From: Enterospora canceri
Taxonomy: Eukaryota; Microsporidia; Enterocytozoonidae
DNA: 29,571 nucleotides
NCBI GenBank assembly: GCA_002087915.1
Contig: LWDP01000037.1
Coordinates: forward strand, 1 to 29,571
Direction: 5' to 3'
Position numbers and translations under genes: made by a program. The notes beneath the pieces were generated by a model. The model searched no databases and was not told the origin of the DNA. It was given only the letters and a program-made list of their open reading frames with translations. Positions 7,710 to 15,766 of this stretch are shown here, in pieces (the first letter of the stretch is position 1; the number at the start of each line of letters is the position of its first letter).

Positions 7710-9503
7710 CTACTCAAACTCAATCACTTCATTGATCCTTAGAACTGCTATTGCTGCCTCTGTAGCTGCCTTCAATGCCTTCATTTTGTATCCAACTGGC
7801 TCCACCACCCCACTTTTCAGGTTGTCTCCTACGACACATCCACCCTCAGTGATGTTCACGCCACACGGTGCCCCTGTCTCCAGACTCATCCGCTCCATTT
7901 GGCCAAACACCTCCAATCCGCAGTCACCTGCATTCTCAACCAGCCCAACCACGATGTCTCGCAGTGCCTCTGCGTATTTGTAGATTGCGATGTGCTCTCT
8001 CATCTCAATGCGACTGGCATAGTCCCTGAGGTGGCTGTAGAGCATCTGCTCAATAGCACCGCCACCAGGTAGGACACTGACATTGCTAATGTTACTGTTA
8101 CTAGAGTTACTATTGTTACCCTTATTGTTACTAGTAATATTGTTACCCTTACTATTGTTACCCTTACTAGTAATATTACTACCCTTACTATTGTTACTAG
8201 TAATATTACTATTATTACTATTACTGTTACTACCCTTATTATTACTATCACCCTTACTATCACAACTGTTACTACCTACCACCCTCAGTACGTCATTCAT
8301 TGCCCTGTGTACCTCATCGCATATTTGTCTACTTCCTCCCCTGATCACCACTGTCTGAATCCCACAGTCGATCTCAACCATCCTGTGCTCCCCAAACTGC
8401 CTGATTCTGAATCCGCCTCTGACACTGCCACTTCCACAGGGTGCATCGTTGATCACTGCCCCAGTCGCACTCCGAATCAGTCGCAGATCGTCGACGTGGA
8501 CTCGTCGTACGACAGTGACGCCCAGTCTCACGCACTCCCTGACGCAGCAGTCGTCCATTCCACCAGTCAGCAGAATCAGCCTCGTTTTGACGCCGTCACC
8601 TACGATCTCATTCAGCCGCCTCAGAGTCAGCTCCCTCTCGCACTGCCCAATCTGGTCAGTCTCGTCCACTGCCGCGTACGCTGTTCCAAGAGGCATCTTC
8701 TCCCTCATCAGGCTGAAGTCACCCAGAAATATCCCAGTCTGTTTCGAACTGAACGAGTTCATCAGCTCATCGGCCACGGTGCAGTTCAGCACCAGTCCAC
8801 TGATCAGGTGGCTGTCACTGATTGATCCACCAGTCTGTTTGACTATTTTGATCAGTCTCGGATTGGTGATGGATGTGATGATGCTGGTGAAATGAGATAG
8901 GTGATCAGAGAGTATCTTAGAAGCAAGGGTGGAGGTGATGATGTTATAACTGTTACTATTGTTATTACTGTTACTACTATTGTTATTATTACTATTGTTA
9001 TTACTATTGTTATTACTAGTAACACTACTAACATTAGTAATGTTATTACTAGTAACACTGTTCACCCCCCTTGACATCATCTTCTTTACTATTTCGTTGA
9101 ATGCCATCCTGTACCCATTCACTACCACAGTTGGCTCCAGGCTGAACTTGTTGATCAGCTCCACCCCATTTGATATCAGTGCGTGGCTCAGCAGCACCAC
9201 TGTCGTCGTTCCGTCTCCAACAGATCGGTCCTGCTCAACTGCCACACTTCGTAGGATGTTGCAGACTGGCTCAGAGAGAAGAAGCGACTTGCAGATCGTA
9301 GCACCGTCATTTGTGATGAATACGTCACCAGTTGCATCAATGCACATTTTATCAAGGCCCATTGGGCCAAATGACGTCCTCAATGCCCGATGCATCGGCT
9401 GTAGATCAGTCAGGTGCTTCCTGTAGGCCGCCTTTCCGCCGTGGACACGCGTGTTGGTGAGGAGAGCAAAGTTCTCATGTGAAGTATCACGAGGAGAAGA
9501 CAT
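7710..9503 (-). CDS. CCT1: CCT/TRiC chaperonin alpha subunit with Asn-rich insertions
   Basis: One of eight subunits of the cytosolic chaperonin ring that folds actin and tubulin with ATP. The start at 9503 has the TTTTCACCC motif; the open frame extending upstream is spacer. Group II marks are GPMGLDKM at 46-53, the ATP-site ITNDGAT at 63-69 and GDGTTTVV at 96-103, LTGGMDD in the apical part (312-318), and PGGGA at 479-483. The alpha paralogue is shown by GLVLNCTVA (236-244), DFSLMREKM (262-270), the VVRRVHVDDLRLIRSATG region, and the end KSGVVEP...KALKAATEAAIAVLRI. Two Asn/Ser/Thr-rich insertions (149-190 and 410-476) have no counterpart in known CCT1. They lie near the equatorial-intermediate boundary and in the loop before PGGGA, and bring the length to 597 instead of about 550. 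Confidence 0.92.
   Translation of the reverse strand: MSSPRDTSHENFALLTNTRVHGGKAAYRKHLTDLQPMHRALRTSFGPMGLDKMCIDATGDVFITNDGATICKSLLLSEPVCNILRSVAVEQDRSVGDGTTTVVLLSHALISNGVELINKFSLEPTVVVNGYRMAFNEIVKKMMSRGVNSVTSNNITNVSSVTSNNNSNNNSNNNNSSNSNNNSNSYNIITSTLASKILSDHLSHFTSIITSITNPRLIKIVKQTGGSISDSHLISGLVLNCTVADELMNSFSSKQTGIFLGDFSLMREKMPLGTAYAAVDETDQIGQCERELTLRRLNEIVGDGVKTRLILLTGGMDDCCVRECVRLGVTVVRRVHVDDLRLIRSATGAVINDAPCGSGSVRGGFRIRQFGEHRMVEIDCGIQTVVIRGGSRQICDEVHRAMNDVLRVVGSNSCDSKGDSNNKGSNSNSNNSNITSNNSKGSNITSKGNNSKGNNITSNNKGNNSNSSNSNISNVSVLPGGGAIEQMLYSHLRDYASRIEMREHIAIYKYAEALRDIVVGLVENAGDCGLEVFGQMERMSLETGAPCGVNITEGGCVVGDNLKSGVVEPVGYKMKALKAATEAAIAVLRINEVIEFE
8076..8276 (-). repeat. Asn/Ser-rich coding repeat inside CCT1 (second insertion)
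   Basis: About 200 bp of degenerate TTACTATTGTTACCC-type units in frame encode 67 residues of Asn, Ser, Lys, Gly, Thr and Ile just before the PGGGA loop. The unit matches the TAGTAA low-complexity DNA of nearby spacers. Confidence 0.85.
8934..9059 (-). repeat. Asn/Ser-rich coding repeat inside CCT1 (first insertion)
   Basis: About 126 bp of GTTATTACTATT-type units encode a 42-residue Asn/Ser/Thr block between the first equatorial segment and the intermediate domain of CCT1. Confidence 0.85.
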
Positions 9504-9573
9504 GGGTGAAAATAGGCAAAAATATTCAGCAAAATAATCAGGGCAAATAGAAAGGGTAGTCACCCATAGCATT

Positions 9574-9768
9574 ATGGATAACAAGGAGAGGAAGTACAGG
9601 ATAGAGAAGTACGAGGTAAAGGGTGATGGAAGTAGTAGAATGGGACTGAAAGTGACTAATAAGGTGAGTAGTGTGACTAGTGTGAGTAGTAAGGTGACTA
9701 GTCACAGAAGTAACTTTACTAATTTGAGGGTATTCAACTTCAAACACATTAGTAGGAGGTATCAATAA
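9574..9768 (+). CDS. Small basic protein, 64 residues, unknown
   Basis: The ATG at 9574 is preceded by TCACCCATAGCATT, so a CCC motif lies at a plausible distance. The gene is divergent from CCT1 with 70 bp between starts. The product is basic and hydrophilic: a charged N-terminal third (KERKYRIEKYEVKGDG), a Ser/Thr/Val middle built from GTGAGTAGT-like triplets, and a basic end (FKHISRRYQ). No domain is recognised. The repetitive middle makes chance openness possible, so I hold this gene with reserve. Confidence 0.45.
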   Translation: MDNKERKYRIEKYEVKGDGSSRMGLKVTNKVSSVTSVSSKVTSHRSNFTNLRVFNFKHISRRYQ

Positions 9769-9838
9769 TTGCAACTACAATTGCAATTATAGTGCACCAT
9801 TTACTACTTGAATTTACTGCTTGAATTCACTACCTGAA

Positions 9839-10204
9839 TTATTCCTGCTTTACGTAACTGAATATTCTCTTAGGATACTTCTTCATGAGAATACGCGTGT
9901 TCTTGCTCTTCAGATGCTTCTGGTGCGAGCTGAGTCCTCGTCTCAGTGCTCGCGTCTTCTTCTCCCTCAGCTCCTTTGGAACGTGCCTCTTCTTCTCGTA
10001 GATCTCACACATCGCCTTGATCTTCTTCTCCTGCTGAACCGTCTTGATTCTGGCTATGCTCTTCCGTGCCATTCGAATTGCATCTGGCTCAACCTGCTTC
10101 GTGTGCTTCTGCTGCAGCAGATCCTGCAGCTCTGCCACTGTCTCCCTGTGCTGGTTGTTCAGCTGCTCGTCAGAGAGGGCTCTGAGGTCACTGGCCTGGA
10201 TCAT
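9839..10204 (-). CDS. RPL35: 60S ribosomal protein L35 (uL29)
   Basis: A 121-residue basic ribosomal protein of the large subunit, near the exit tunnel. Family features are the N-terminal helix with DLRALSDEQL, the conserved VEPDAIRMARKSIARIKTV segment (about 40-58), and the eukaryotic C-terminal extension with PKELREKKTRALRR and LKSKNTRILMKKYPKRIFSYVK. Length matches eukaryotic L35. The start is fixed by TATCCCCAATG. No intron interrupts it. Confidence 0.95.
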   Translation of the reverse strand: MIQASDLRALSDEQLNNQHRETVAELQDLLQQKHTKQVEPDAIRMARKSIARIKTVQQEKKIKAMCEIYEKKRHVPKELREKKTRALRRGLSSHQKHLKSKNTRILMKKYPKRIFSYVKQE

Positions 10205-10228
10205 TGGGGATAAAAATAGTGAAATATT

Positions 10229-11088
10229 TTACAGGGTGAATAGGCGTAGGGTGGAATTGGAGTAGTCGATTTCGTAGTAGAAATCAACCACCCTGATGGT
10301 CCTGGGGTACTTCCAGCTGAAGTTGCCTATTTTGGTGCAGCAGGCTGCCTTGGTCTCGTTATTCGTGATATCAGAAATGGCACTGATTAGTTCAGGCAGA
10401 TTGGATGAGTCCTGGTCCATGCAGATGCGTCTGGCTAGTTCAGGAAGAAGGTGTCTCATTCGTAGGAGATGACGGTAGTCCAATTCACCAGAATAGTGGC
10501 GGATCAGGCTGATTATGGGATCAGGGTGATTNAGGGTGAATAGGCGTAGGGTGGAATTGGAGTAGTCGATTTCGTAGTAGAAATCAACCACCCTGATGGT
10601 CCTGGGGTACTTCCAGCTGAAGTTGCCTATTTTGGTGCAGCAGGCTGCCTTGGTCTCGTTATTCGTGATATCAGAAATGGCACTGATTAGTTCAGGCAGA
10701 TTGGATGAGTCCTGGTCCATGCAGATGCGTCTGGCTAGTTCAGGAAGAAGGTGTCTCATTCGTAGGAGATGACGGTAGTCCAATTCACCAGAATAGTGGC
10801 GGATCAGGCTGATTATGGGATCAGGGTGATTATGGGATCAGGGTGATTCAGGCTGTATCGAACTGATTCACCAGTGGAAATGTCAAACTGTAGGGGTGGT
10901 TCAGGTGGCTGATCATTCAGGTGCTCCTTGATTACGGCTGATTTGTGGGTGAATTCAAGGGGGAAGGGGGAATTTGACTGAATTTGATTCAATTTGGAGA
11001 GTTGGGCTGATTCGATCAGTGGGGCCAAATTGAGGTGGGAGACTGGCTGAAATGGGGTGGTAGAGGGTGGTGCACTGGATATTCTCAT
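10229..11088 (-). CDS. Hypothetical protein broken by an assembly duplication and a 17-bp tandem repeat
   Basis: The gene starts at the ATG at 11088, where GGCCCATTC matches the local start motif. The frame runs to a stop at 10813 inside a 17-bp tandem repeat (10815-10831 and 10832-10848). The rest of the protein lies in another frame and is present twice because of a 299-bp duplication around the N at 10532. Discounting the 300 bp and one 17-bp unit leaves 543 bp, exactly 181 codons, so the intended product is probably about 180 residues ending at 10229. Its first third is Pro/Ser-rich; the second half is helical with several cysteines and a basic aromatic end (about WKYPRTIRVVDFYYEI). I recognise no family. 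Confidence 0.55.
10233..10831. repeat. 299-bp perfect direct duplication around a single N (assembly join)
   Basis: Bases 10233-10531 and 10533-10831 are identical with only the N at 10532 between them. The left copy ends exactly where the first 17-bp tandem unit ends, so the assembler probably stopped at a fork caused by that short repeat. Confidence 0.9.
10815..10848. repeat. 17-bp tandem duplication, frame-breaking
   Basis: The unit ATGGGATCAGGGTGATT occurs twice in direct succession. Seventeen is not a multiple of three, and the second unit introduces a stop in the minus-strand gene; one unit alone would keep the frame open. Confidence 0.85.
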
Positions 11089-11116
11089 GAATGGGCCACT
11101 TAGCAGGTACTCCAAA

Positions 11117-12064
11117 TCAGGGGCATGGTTTCAGGCTGTACAGCAGTTTGATCAAAATGATGAATGGATTTGGGTGGGATATTTCAACATCCTTGTTCAG
11201 CAGCAGATCAGAGGAGTAGCCGCCAATCAGCTGATCAGGTGCTACCACCAGATTCATGTATTGATCAAACTTGTTGGTGATGTTGATTGGATTCCGATTG
11301 AACTGGATTCTACTGCTCTCTTTTGGTATGGCCATGATGGCTTCTGGATCCAATTTGTCAGACTGAATCAGGTTGTTCATTTCGACGGTGTTGATGAATC
11401 TGCTGGTGATGAATACCCTGACTCTCCCACAGTTGATGAAGAATGTGAAATAGTTTGCTATTTTGTTGTGCTGAAGAAGACTGTAGCAGATTGTACTCTT
11501 TCTACCGTTAGTTATGGAGTTGTAGAATACTGGAATCAACTTATCGTAGTGCTTGTTATTTGTGGTGGATTTCTTCAGTTTCATACTTAATTTATGGTTA
11601 CTTCTATTTGGGTAGTCTCCAGTATTTTCTACTTCCCTGACTACCCCTGCCATCTCTTCTCTCTCATATTCAACCAGTACATCCACACTTATCCTTCTAC
11701 CATTGTAGTAGTATTCCACTACCCCTCCTTTCTCAGGCATTTTACTGCTATTTATGTCTATTTCACCCCTGTAGAATATTTTGAGTATTTCACCCTCGTA
11801 TTTGATTTCAGCCGTACTAATCCATATTGCCTTATTTCTGATAAACTTGCTACCGTCATATCGTATTATGTACCTGCTTTCCTGGTCACAGACGTATTTC
11901 ACCAATGAGTCATTCATGACCACCACCATTCCATCTTCGTCGTATAGGACTGACTCATCCTCTAGGAGTGGCCGCCTGATATTGGATAGAAAGACGTTGA
12001 TGATGCTCTCATGTCCATCTTCCAGCTCCACCTCGTACTCGTAGACTCCATTCACCAGATCCAT
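11117..12064 (-). CDS. Hypothetical protein, 315 residues
   Basis: Start taken at the ATG at 12064, preceded by CAGCCCCATTG. The soluble product has no signal peptide. Its first half is beta-rich and acidic, with many Tyr, Asp and Glu (for example VYEYEVELEDGHE near the start); the second half is more basic. It ends in a hydrophobic segment (PFIILIKLLYSLKP). I find no recognisable domain. It is divergent from the GPN GTPase gene across 58 bp and 28 bp upstream of the broken gene on the same strand. Confidence 0.7.
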   Translation of the reverse strand: MDLVNGVYEYEVELEDGHESIINVFLSNIRRPLLEDESVLYDEDGMVVVMNDSLVKYVCDQESRYIIRYDGSKFIRNKAIWISTAEIKYEGEILKIFYRGEIDINSSKMPEKGGVVEYYYNGRRISVDVLVEYEREEMAGVVREVENTGDYPNRSNHKLSMKLKKSTTNNKHYDKLIPVFYNSITNGRKSTICYSLLQHNKIANYFTFFINCGRVRVFITSRFINTVEMNNLIQSDKLDPEAIMAIPKESSRIQFNRNPINITNKFDQYMNLVVAPDQLIGGYSSDLLLNKDVEISHPNPFIILIKLLYSLKPCP

Positions 12065-12122
12065 CAATGGGGCTGTTTGTTTACTAAACAGTCTTAAATA
12101 GTACGCTTATTCACCCTCATCA

Positions 12123-12872
12123 ATGGCCACCAAAAACATCCTGTTTCTGTTTGGTGCTGCTGGAGCAGGCAAGACGACATTTGCGACCAATTTCAAGGAG
12201 AAGCAGAGCAGAATGGCAGTCACCCTGGTGAATCTGGATCCAGTTGTGCGAGACAGGGGCCAGTTTGACTTCGACATCTGCGACTACGTGAGCGTGGAGG
12301 ACGTGATGGATGAATTCGACTATGGGCCAAATGGTGGGCTATTTGAGTCACTGCGGTACCTGGAGGAGATCTTCTTCCCTGACGAGACTGTCGATGACGA
12401 ATCGGTCCCATTTCTCCAGCCTGATTCCATCACGATATTCGATTGCCCTGGTCAAATAGAGCTCTTTCTTCACTCGTCAATCATCCCCAATTTCATCAAG
12501 AGATTCTCAAGCAGGGAGGACTGCTCCATTGCAATCTGCTACCTGACGGATGGAACCACCATTTCAAGCCTGAACAAATTCAGGTTCAACCTGCTCATTG
12601 CCCTGGTGAGCACAAACAGGTTCGTGTTTCCGATGCTAAATCTGATCACGAAGACTGATCTGATGGACAGGAGTCAGAGAAGCGTGGTCTGGGACGAGAC
12701 AGGGAGCTGTGTTTCGGTTGAGCTGGATTCAGAGGGAAGCCAGTTTGACAGGCGACTGAATGAGTTTGTTGAGCTCTACGGAATGAGCACGTTTGTGCCA
12801 GTCGACTGGGAAGACGACAGCTGCGTCGAAATGGTCTTCGAGAACGTGGGACGAGTCCTAGGCCTCGATTAG
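12123..12872 (+). CDS. GPN-loop GTPase (GPN2/GPN3 type)
   Basis: A 249-residue GTPase of the family required to assemble and import RNA polymerase II (and III) into the nucleus. Motifs in order: P-loop GAAGAGKTT (11-19), NLDP (37-40), the GPN insertion GPNGG (68-72), the G3 motif DCPGQIE (107-113) and G4 TKTD (176-179). GPN proteins work as dimers with the GPN loop reaching the partner's active site. The length and lack of a long acidic tail fit GPN2 or GPN3 rather than GPN1/Npa3; I cannot separate those two by eye. CACCCTCATCA precedes the ATG. TBP lies 54 bp downstream on the same strand. Confidence 0.9.
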   Translation: MATKNILFLFGAAGAGKTTFATNFKEKQSRMAVTLVNLDPVVRDRGQFDFDICDYVSVEDVMDEFDYGPNGGLFESLRYLEEIFFPDETVDDESVPFLQPDSITIFDCPGQIELFLHSSIIPNFIKRFSSREDCSIAICYLTDGTTISSLNKFRFNLLIALVSTNRFVFPMLNLITKTDLMDRSQRSVVWDETGSCVSVELDSEGSQFDRRLNEFVELYGMSTFVPVDWEDDSCVEMVFENVGRVLGLD

Positions 12873-12926
12873 CTGCCAAATTGGCCTGGATGAAATTGGT
12901 GCATTTTTGTTGTTTTGTTAGCCCCT

Positions 12927-13571
12927 ATGCCCAGTAAAAATAAAGGCACCACTTTCATCCAGGACGAATACGAGGCAGAACAGGACGCAAGCAGGGAGGA
13001 GCACGTGGCAGGCGGACAGGAGGGCAGGCCTGAGATCGTCCCAGTCCTCCAGAATGTGGTTGCGACTGTGAATTTGAACTGCAAGCTCGATCTGAAGAGC
13101 ATTGCTCTCCATGCCAGAAATGCGGAATACAACCCAAAGAGGTTTGCGGCCGTGATAATGCGAATACGCGAGCCAAAGACGACTGCGCTGATCTTCGCGT
13201 CTGGGAAGATGGTGGTGACTGGCGCAAAGAGCGAGAAGGCGTCGCAGGTGGCGTCGCAGCGCTACGCCAAGATCATCCAGAAGCTCGGCTTCTCCGTCTT
13301 CTTCGACTCGTTCAAGATCCAGAACATCGTCTCGAGCTGCGACCTGAAGTTTGCGATCAAGCTCGAGGGCCTCGCCTACGCCCACTCGAACTACTGCTCC
13401 TACGAGCCAGAGCTGTTTCCTGGGCTGATCTACCGAATGGTGAAGCCTAAGATTGTTCTACTGATATTCGTTAGTGGGAAGATTGTGCTGACTGGGGCCA
13501 AGCAGCGTGAGGACATCTTCGAGGCATTCGAGAACATCTACCCCGTTCTAAGCCAGTACAGAAAGCTGTGA
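12927..13571 (+). CDS. TBP: TATA-box-binding protein
   Basis: General transcription factor that nucleates initiation by all three nuclear RNA polymerases. It has 214 residues: an acidic, variable N-terminal tail of about 37 residues, then two imperfect repeats of the saddle fold. The first runs from [15 protein letters not shown] (about 42-56) to AKIIQKLG; the second from [16 protein letters not shown] to the C-terminus. Each contains a matching strand-helix block ([17 protein letters not shown] and [17 protein letters not shown]). The phenylalanines that kink TATA DNA are partly visible ([16 protein letters not shown]). The start at 12927 is set by GCCCCTATG; the open frame before it begins with TTG and is not used. 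Confidence 0.96.
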   Translation: MPSKNKGTTFIQDEYEAEQDASREEHVAGGQEGRPEIVPVLQNVVATVNLNCKLDLKSIALHARNAEYNPKRFAAVIMRIREPKTTALIFASGKMVVTGAKSEKASQVASQRYAKIIQKLGFSVFFDSFKIQNIVSSCDLKFAIKLEGLAYAHSNYCSYEPELFPGLIYRMVKPKIVLLIFVSGKIVLTGAKQREDIFEAFENIYPVLSQYRKL

Positions 13572-13711
13572 CCATTTTGCGTAACCAATACCAGTCCACC
13601 ATAAATTATTGTCCAATAGTGATCACTGTTCTACATTGCCAATGACACCTTCCTATTCCTCTGATGAGTGGTGATTCACCTTTACCGTTGTAAGGGGAAT
13701 CAGTCAACTGC

Positions 13712-13855
13712 CTATTCATCTTCTTCAACAGCACCAAAGAAGAATGTTAGCACTGGGACTGAGACCATCACTATTCCAGCCAGAAATAGCAGTTTGGCAA
13801 AGTGCCTGTTTTTGGTTCTGATTTCCTCTTCTTCCTTGTCAATGTCCTTGAACAT
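13712..13855 (-). CDS. Tiny membrane protein, VMA21-like first segment (47 residues)
   Basis: A short minus-strand frame encodes a charged N-terminus (KDIDKEEEEIRTKNRHF), one membrane segment (LLFLAGIVMVSVPVLTFFFG) and an acidic end EEDE. The KLLFLAGIVMVSVPVLTFF stretch strongly recalls the first membrane helix of VMA21, the ER assembly factor of the V-ATPase. VMA21 normally has a second helix and an ER-retrieval tail; neither is visible in any minus frame before the TBP gene. It may be a reduced VMA21, an unrelated single-pass protein, or a frame open by chance. No CCC motif precedes this ATG, although the spacing to the gene upstream is normal. Confidence 0.45.
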   Translation of the reverse strand: MFKDIDKEEEEIRTKNRHFAKLLFLAGIVMVSVPVLTFFFGAVEEDE

Positions 13856-13911
13856 CTCCTCTTTTCCAATTTGCTACTTAACTGGCTGATGAACTGATCA
13901 GTGACTGAATT

Positions 13912-14154
13912 CTACTTGAAAACAAGAAACTCAACCAGGGCGTCTACGACCACTCCACCAGAGGCATCCATCTTCCCCTGCTTCAAAACACCCTTCACTT
14001 TGAAAGCAGCAGGGGTGCCGTCGAGAAGGTCGCTCTCCTTGAACAGACACGTGCACAGTCTCCGAAACAGCTCCTCTGACACCTTCCAGGGCCTCTTCAG
14101 TGGCACCAGACACTCTACCGTAACCAGTCTGTAACTCGTATTCTCTTTCTCCAT
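13912..14154 (-). CDS. Small protein, possible Rpb7-type N-terminal domain (80 residues)
   Basis: The ATG follows GCCCTA, supporting a real gene. The pattern near the end (LLDGTPAAFKVKGVLKQGKM then DASGGVVVDALVEFLVFK) resembles the last part of the tip domain of Rpb7/Rpc25/Rpa43 polymerase stalk subunits, where a Gly-rich strand pair ends in a Val-Phe-(Arg/Lys) turn. In those proteins an S1 or other beta-barrel follows, but here the protein stops. The match is weak and could be coincidence. It is divergent from the elongin C-like gene across 62 bp. Confidence 0.5.
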   Translation of the reverse strand: MEKENTSYRLVTVECLVPLKRPWKVSEELFRRLCTCLFKESDLLDGTPAAFKVKGVLKQGKMDASGGVVVDALVEFLVFK

Positions 14155-14216
14155 TAGGGCTATTCAATATTTATGCTTCTGTAACATGAATAGTTGTTTG
14201 TATCAATCTGTAGTTT

Positions 14217-14495
14217 ATGCGACCAATTATGCTTGTATCATGTGAGGACGACGTGTTTGAGGTTCCTGAGGACGTGTGCTGCACGAGTGAGACCCTGAGG
14301 CTGTTCATTGGCTGTGGCAGCACCAGAATGACTCTTCCGATCAAGACGAAGCACCTGGAAAGATGCATCGAATTCATGAGATTCAAGCACGCCTCAGAGA
14401 GTGGCGAAAGAGAGAGCAAGTGGCTTGAGGCGTTCAAGATCAAGGACGAGGAGGCCGTGGACATGCTGGACGTAGCCAGTTACATGCGACTGTAG
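14217..14495 (+). CDS. Elongin C / Skp1-like BTB-fold protein
   Basis: A 92-residue protein with the compact Skp1/elongin C layout: an initial strand pair (IMLVSCEDDVFEVPED), a helix, a second strand region ending in MTLPI, a helix (HLERCIEFMRFKH) and a final helix pair (FKIKDEEAVDMLDVASYMRL). It ends where elongin C ends, without the F-box-binding tail of Skp1, so I favour elongin C, the adaptor in elongin and cullin ubiquitin-ligase complexes. Elongin C is about 110 residues in animals and 99 in yeast, so this is slightly reduced. The start has no CCC motif. Confidence 0.6.
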   Translation: MRPIMLVSCEDDVFEVPEDVCCTSETLRLFIGCGSTRMTLPIKTKHLERCIEFMRFKHASESGERESKWLEAFKIKDEEAVDMLDVASYMRL

Positions 14496-14554
14496 TTGAT
14501 TCCATGCATAAACTAGTTAAGCTTAACTGACTTATTCCAACCCCTGTGAAACAT

Positions 14555-15577
14555 TCACCTTTTTGTGAACAGGTCGTAGGAGACTTCCTTGTATTCGACT
14601 ATTTCGCCTATGTTTCCCACTGCCAGAATTCTGCCGCCATTCAGGGCGTATCTGACTGCATTCTTGTGCTCGACCTCAAGGACGTTGTTGAACAGGTTCG
14701 TCTGAAACAGCCGCATCGGATGCTCCAGCTCAACAACTCCGCCTTCTTTCTCAACCAGAATTCTGTTTGCTGCCACATCCAGCCCGTTTCCAAATAGATG
14801 CCCATCTCCTGATCCATATGAATATATCAATAGGGTGCATTCATCATCTCTATATTTCAGCGAGTATTCTCTGATTGTACAGCTTCGTCCTTCTTCTGCC
14901 TGCCACAGACTGTAACTCAGCTCCCTGTAGAATTCATCAAATTCAATCTGGTTGTAGAACGTCTTTCCGAATACTTTGCATGCCCTGTTCTTGCTCACGT
15001 GGTTCTCGTACGTCACCCACGCACTGCTGCACTTTGAATAGGTCTCAATCATTCTGTCAGTGATCAAAATGGTGTTTCTGAACGAATACTGTGATCCAGC
15101 CTTGCTGAAGATGTTCTCGTTGATCTTTGGCGTCTCCCTGAGCTCCTTGGCCAATTCCTGGTAGCTGCTCTTTGCTGCTGTCTCCCTGATGAATTCCACG
15201 GCCACTGCTCCCCCTGGGCCCTGCCTTCTCTTTGTCTCCACCCCTGGCAACTCCTCGTTCTTCACCATTTCGTAACTCGCCTTGCAACTGCCCTGTTCCA
15301 GAAACTTGTTCGTCATGAAGAACTCCCTGCTCTCCTCTGCCACCCTGTCGCCCTGCTTCACTGTCTGATACTCCTTCTTCAGCTCCTTCTTGAACCTGCT
15401 GTTTCCTGCTGGATAGTTCAGAATGGTTGGTGATCTGTTCTCTCCCACCAGTCTCCCTCCACTCAGACAGCTGCTCTTGTGTGACTTGTAGAATGGTATT
15501 GCAGTAGTCACAATCTCCCCTGCTTCCTGCTCACTCTCTGAATCAACAAGCGTGAATACTTTTTTATCTCCTGCCAT
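14555..15577 (-). CDS. Hypothetical protein, 340 residues
   Basis: The ATG at 15577 follows CACGCCTAT, a weak form of the start motif. The product is hydrophilic with no membrane segment. The first half is rich in Lys, Glu and Ser with probable disorder and helices; the second half (from about 190) is beta-rich with aromatic residues (YGSGDGHLFGNGLDVAANRI, then short strands ending in IGEIVEYKEVSYDLF). No known domain is recognised. It is divergent from the peroxiredoxin gene across 189 bp of repeat-rich spacer. Confidence 0.7.
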   Translation of the reverse strand: MAGDKKVFTLVDSESEQEAGEIVTTAIPFYKSHKSSCLSGGRLVGENRSPTILNYPAGNSRFKKELKKEYQTVKQGDRVAEESREFFMTNKFLEQGSCKASYEMVKNEELPGVETKRRQGPGGAVAVEFIRETAAKSSYQELAKELRETPKINENIFSKAGSQYSFRNTILITDRMIETYSKCSSAWVTYENHVSKNRACKVFGKTFYNQIEFDEFYRELSYSLWQAEEGRSCTIREYSLKYRDDECTLLIYSYGSGDGHLFGNGLDVAANRILVEKEGGVVELEHPMRLFQTNLFNNVLEVEHKNAVRYALNGGRILAVGNIGEIVEYKEVSYDLFTKR

Positions 15578-15599
15578 ATAGGCGTGATATTCATCGCAA

Positions 15600-15740
15600 A
15601 TATAGTGATAGTGGTAGTTAGTTAGTTAGGTGGGGTGGTAGCAACTACAGTGGTAACTACGTTAATTATGGTGTTGGTTATTCAATCTAGTTATTTGCCT
15701 ATATTACCCTATTACTCCCTACTACACCCCATTACTCCCT
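15600..15740. repeat. GTTAGTTAG / ATTACTCCCTACT low-complexity spacer
   Basis: The spacer between the divergent unknown gene and the peroxiredoxin gene holds TAGTTAGTTAGG units on one side and repeated CCCTATTACTCCCTACT units near the peroxiredoxin start, similar in flavour to the other spacers. Confidence 0.6.
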
Positions 15741-15766
15741 ATTAGTGTTGTTTCTCTTTTTCACCC

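Noticed and set aside
8083..8358. Leu-rich plus-strand frame as a membrane protein
   Set aside because: It is the antisense reading of the Asn/Ser repeat in CCT1; Leu runs arise from the TTA/CTA repeat units.
9504..9584. Upstream extension of CCT1
   Set aside because: It begins at TTG, has no chaperonin similarity and overlaps the divergent small gene; the motif supports 9503.
13668..13889. 73-residue plus-strand frame after TBP
   Set aside because: It starts with GTG, has no motif, and is antisense to the better-looking VMA21-like frame.
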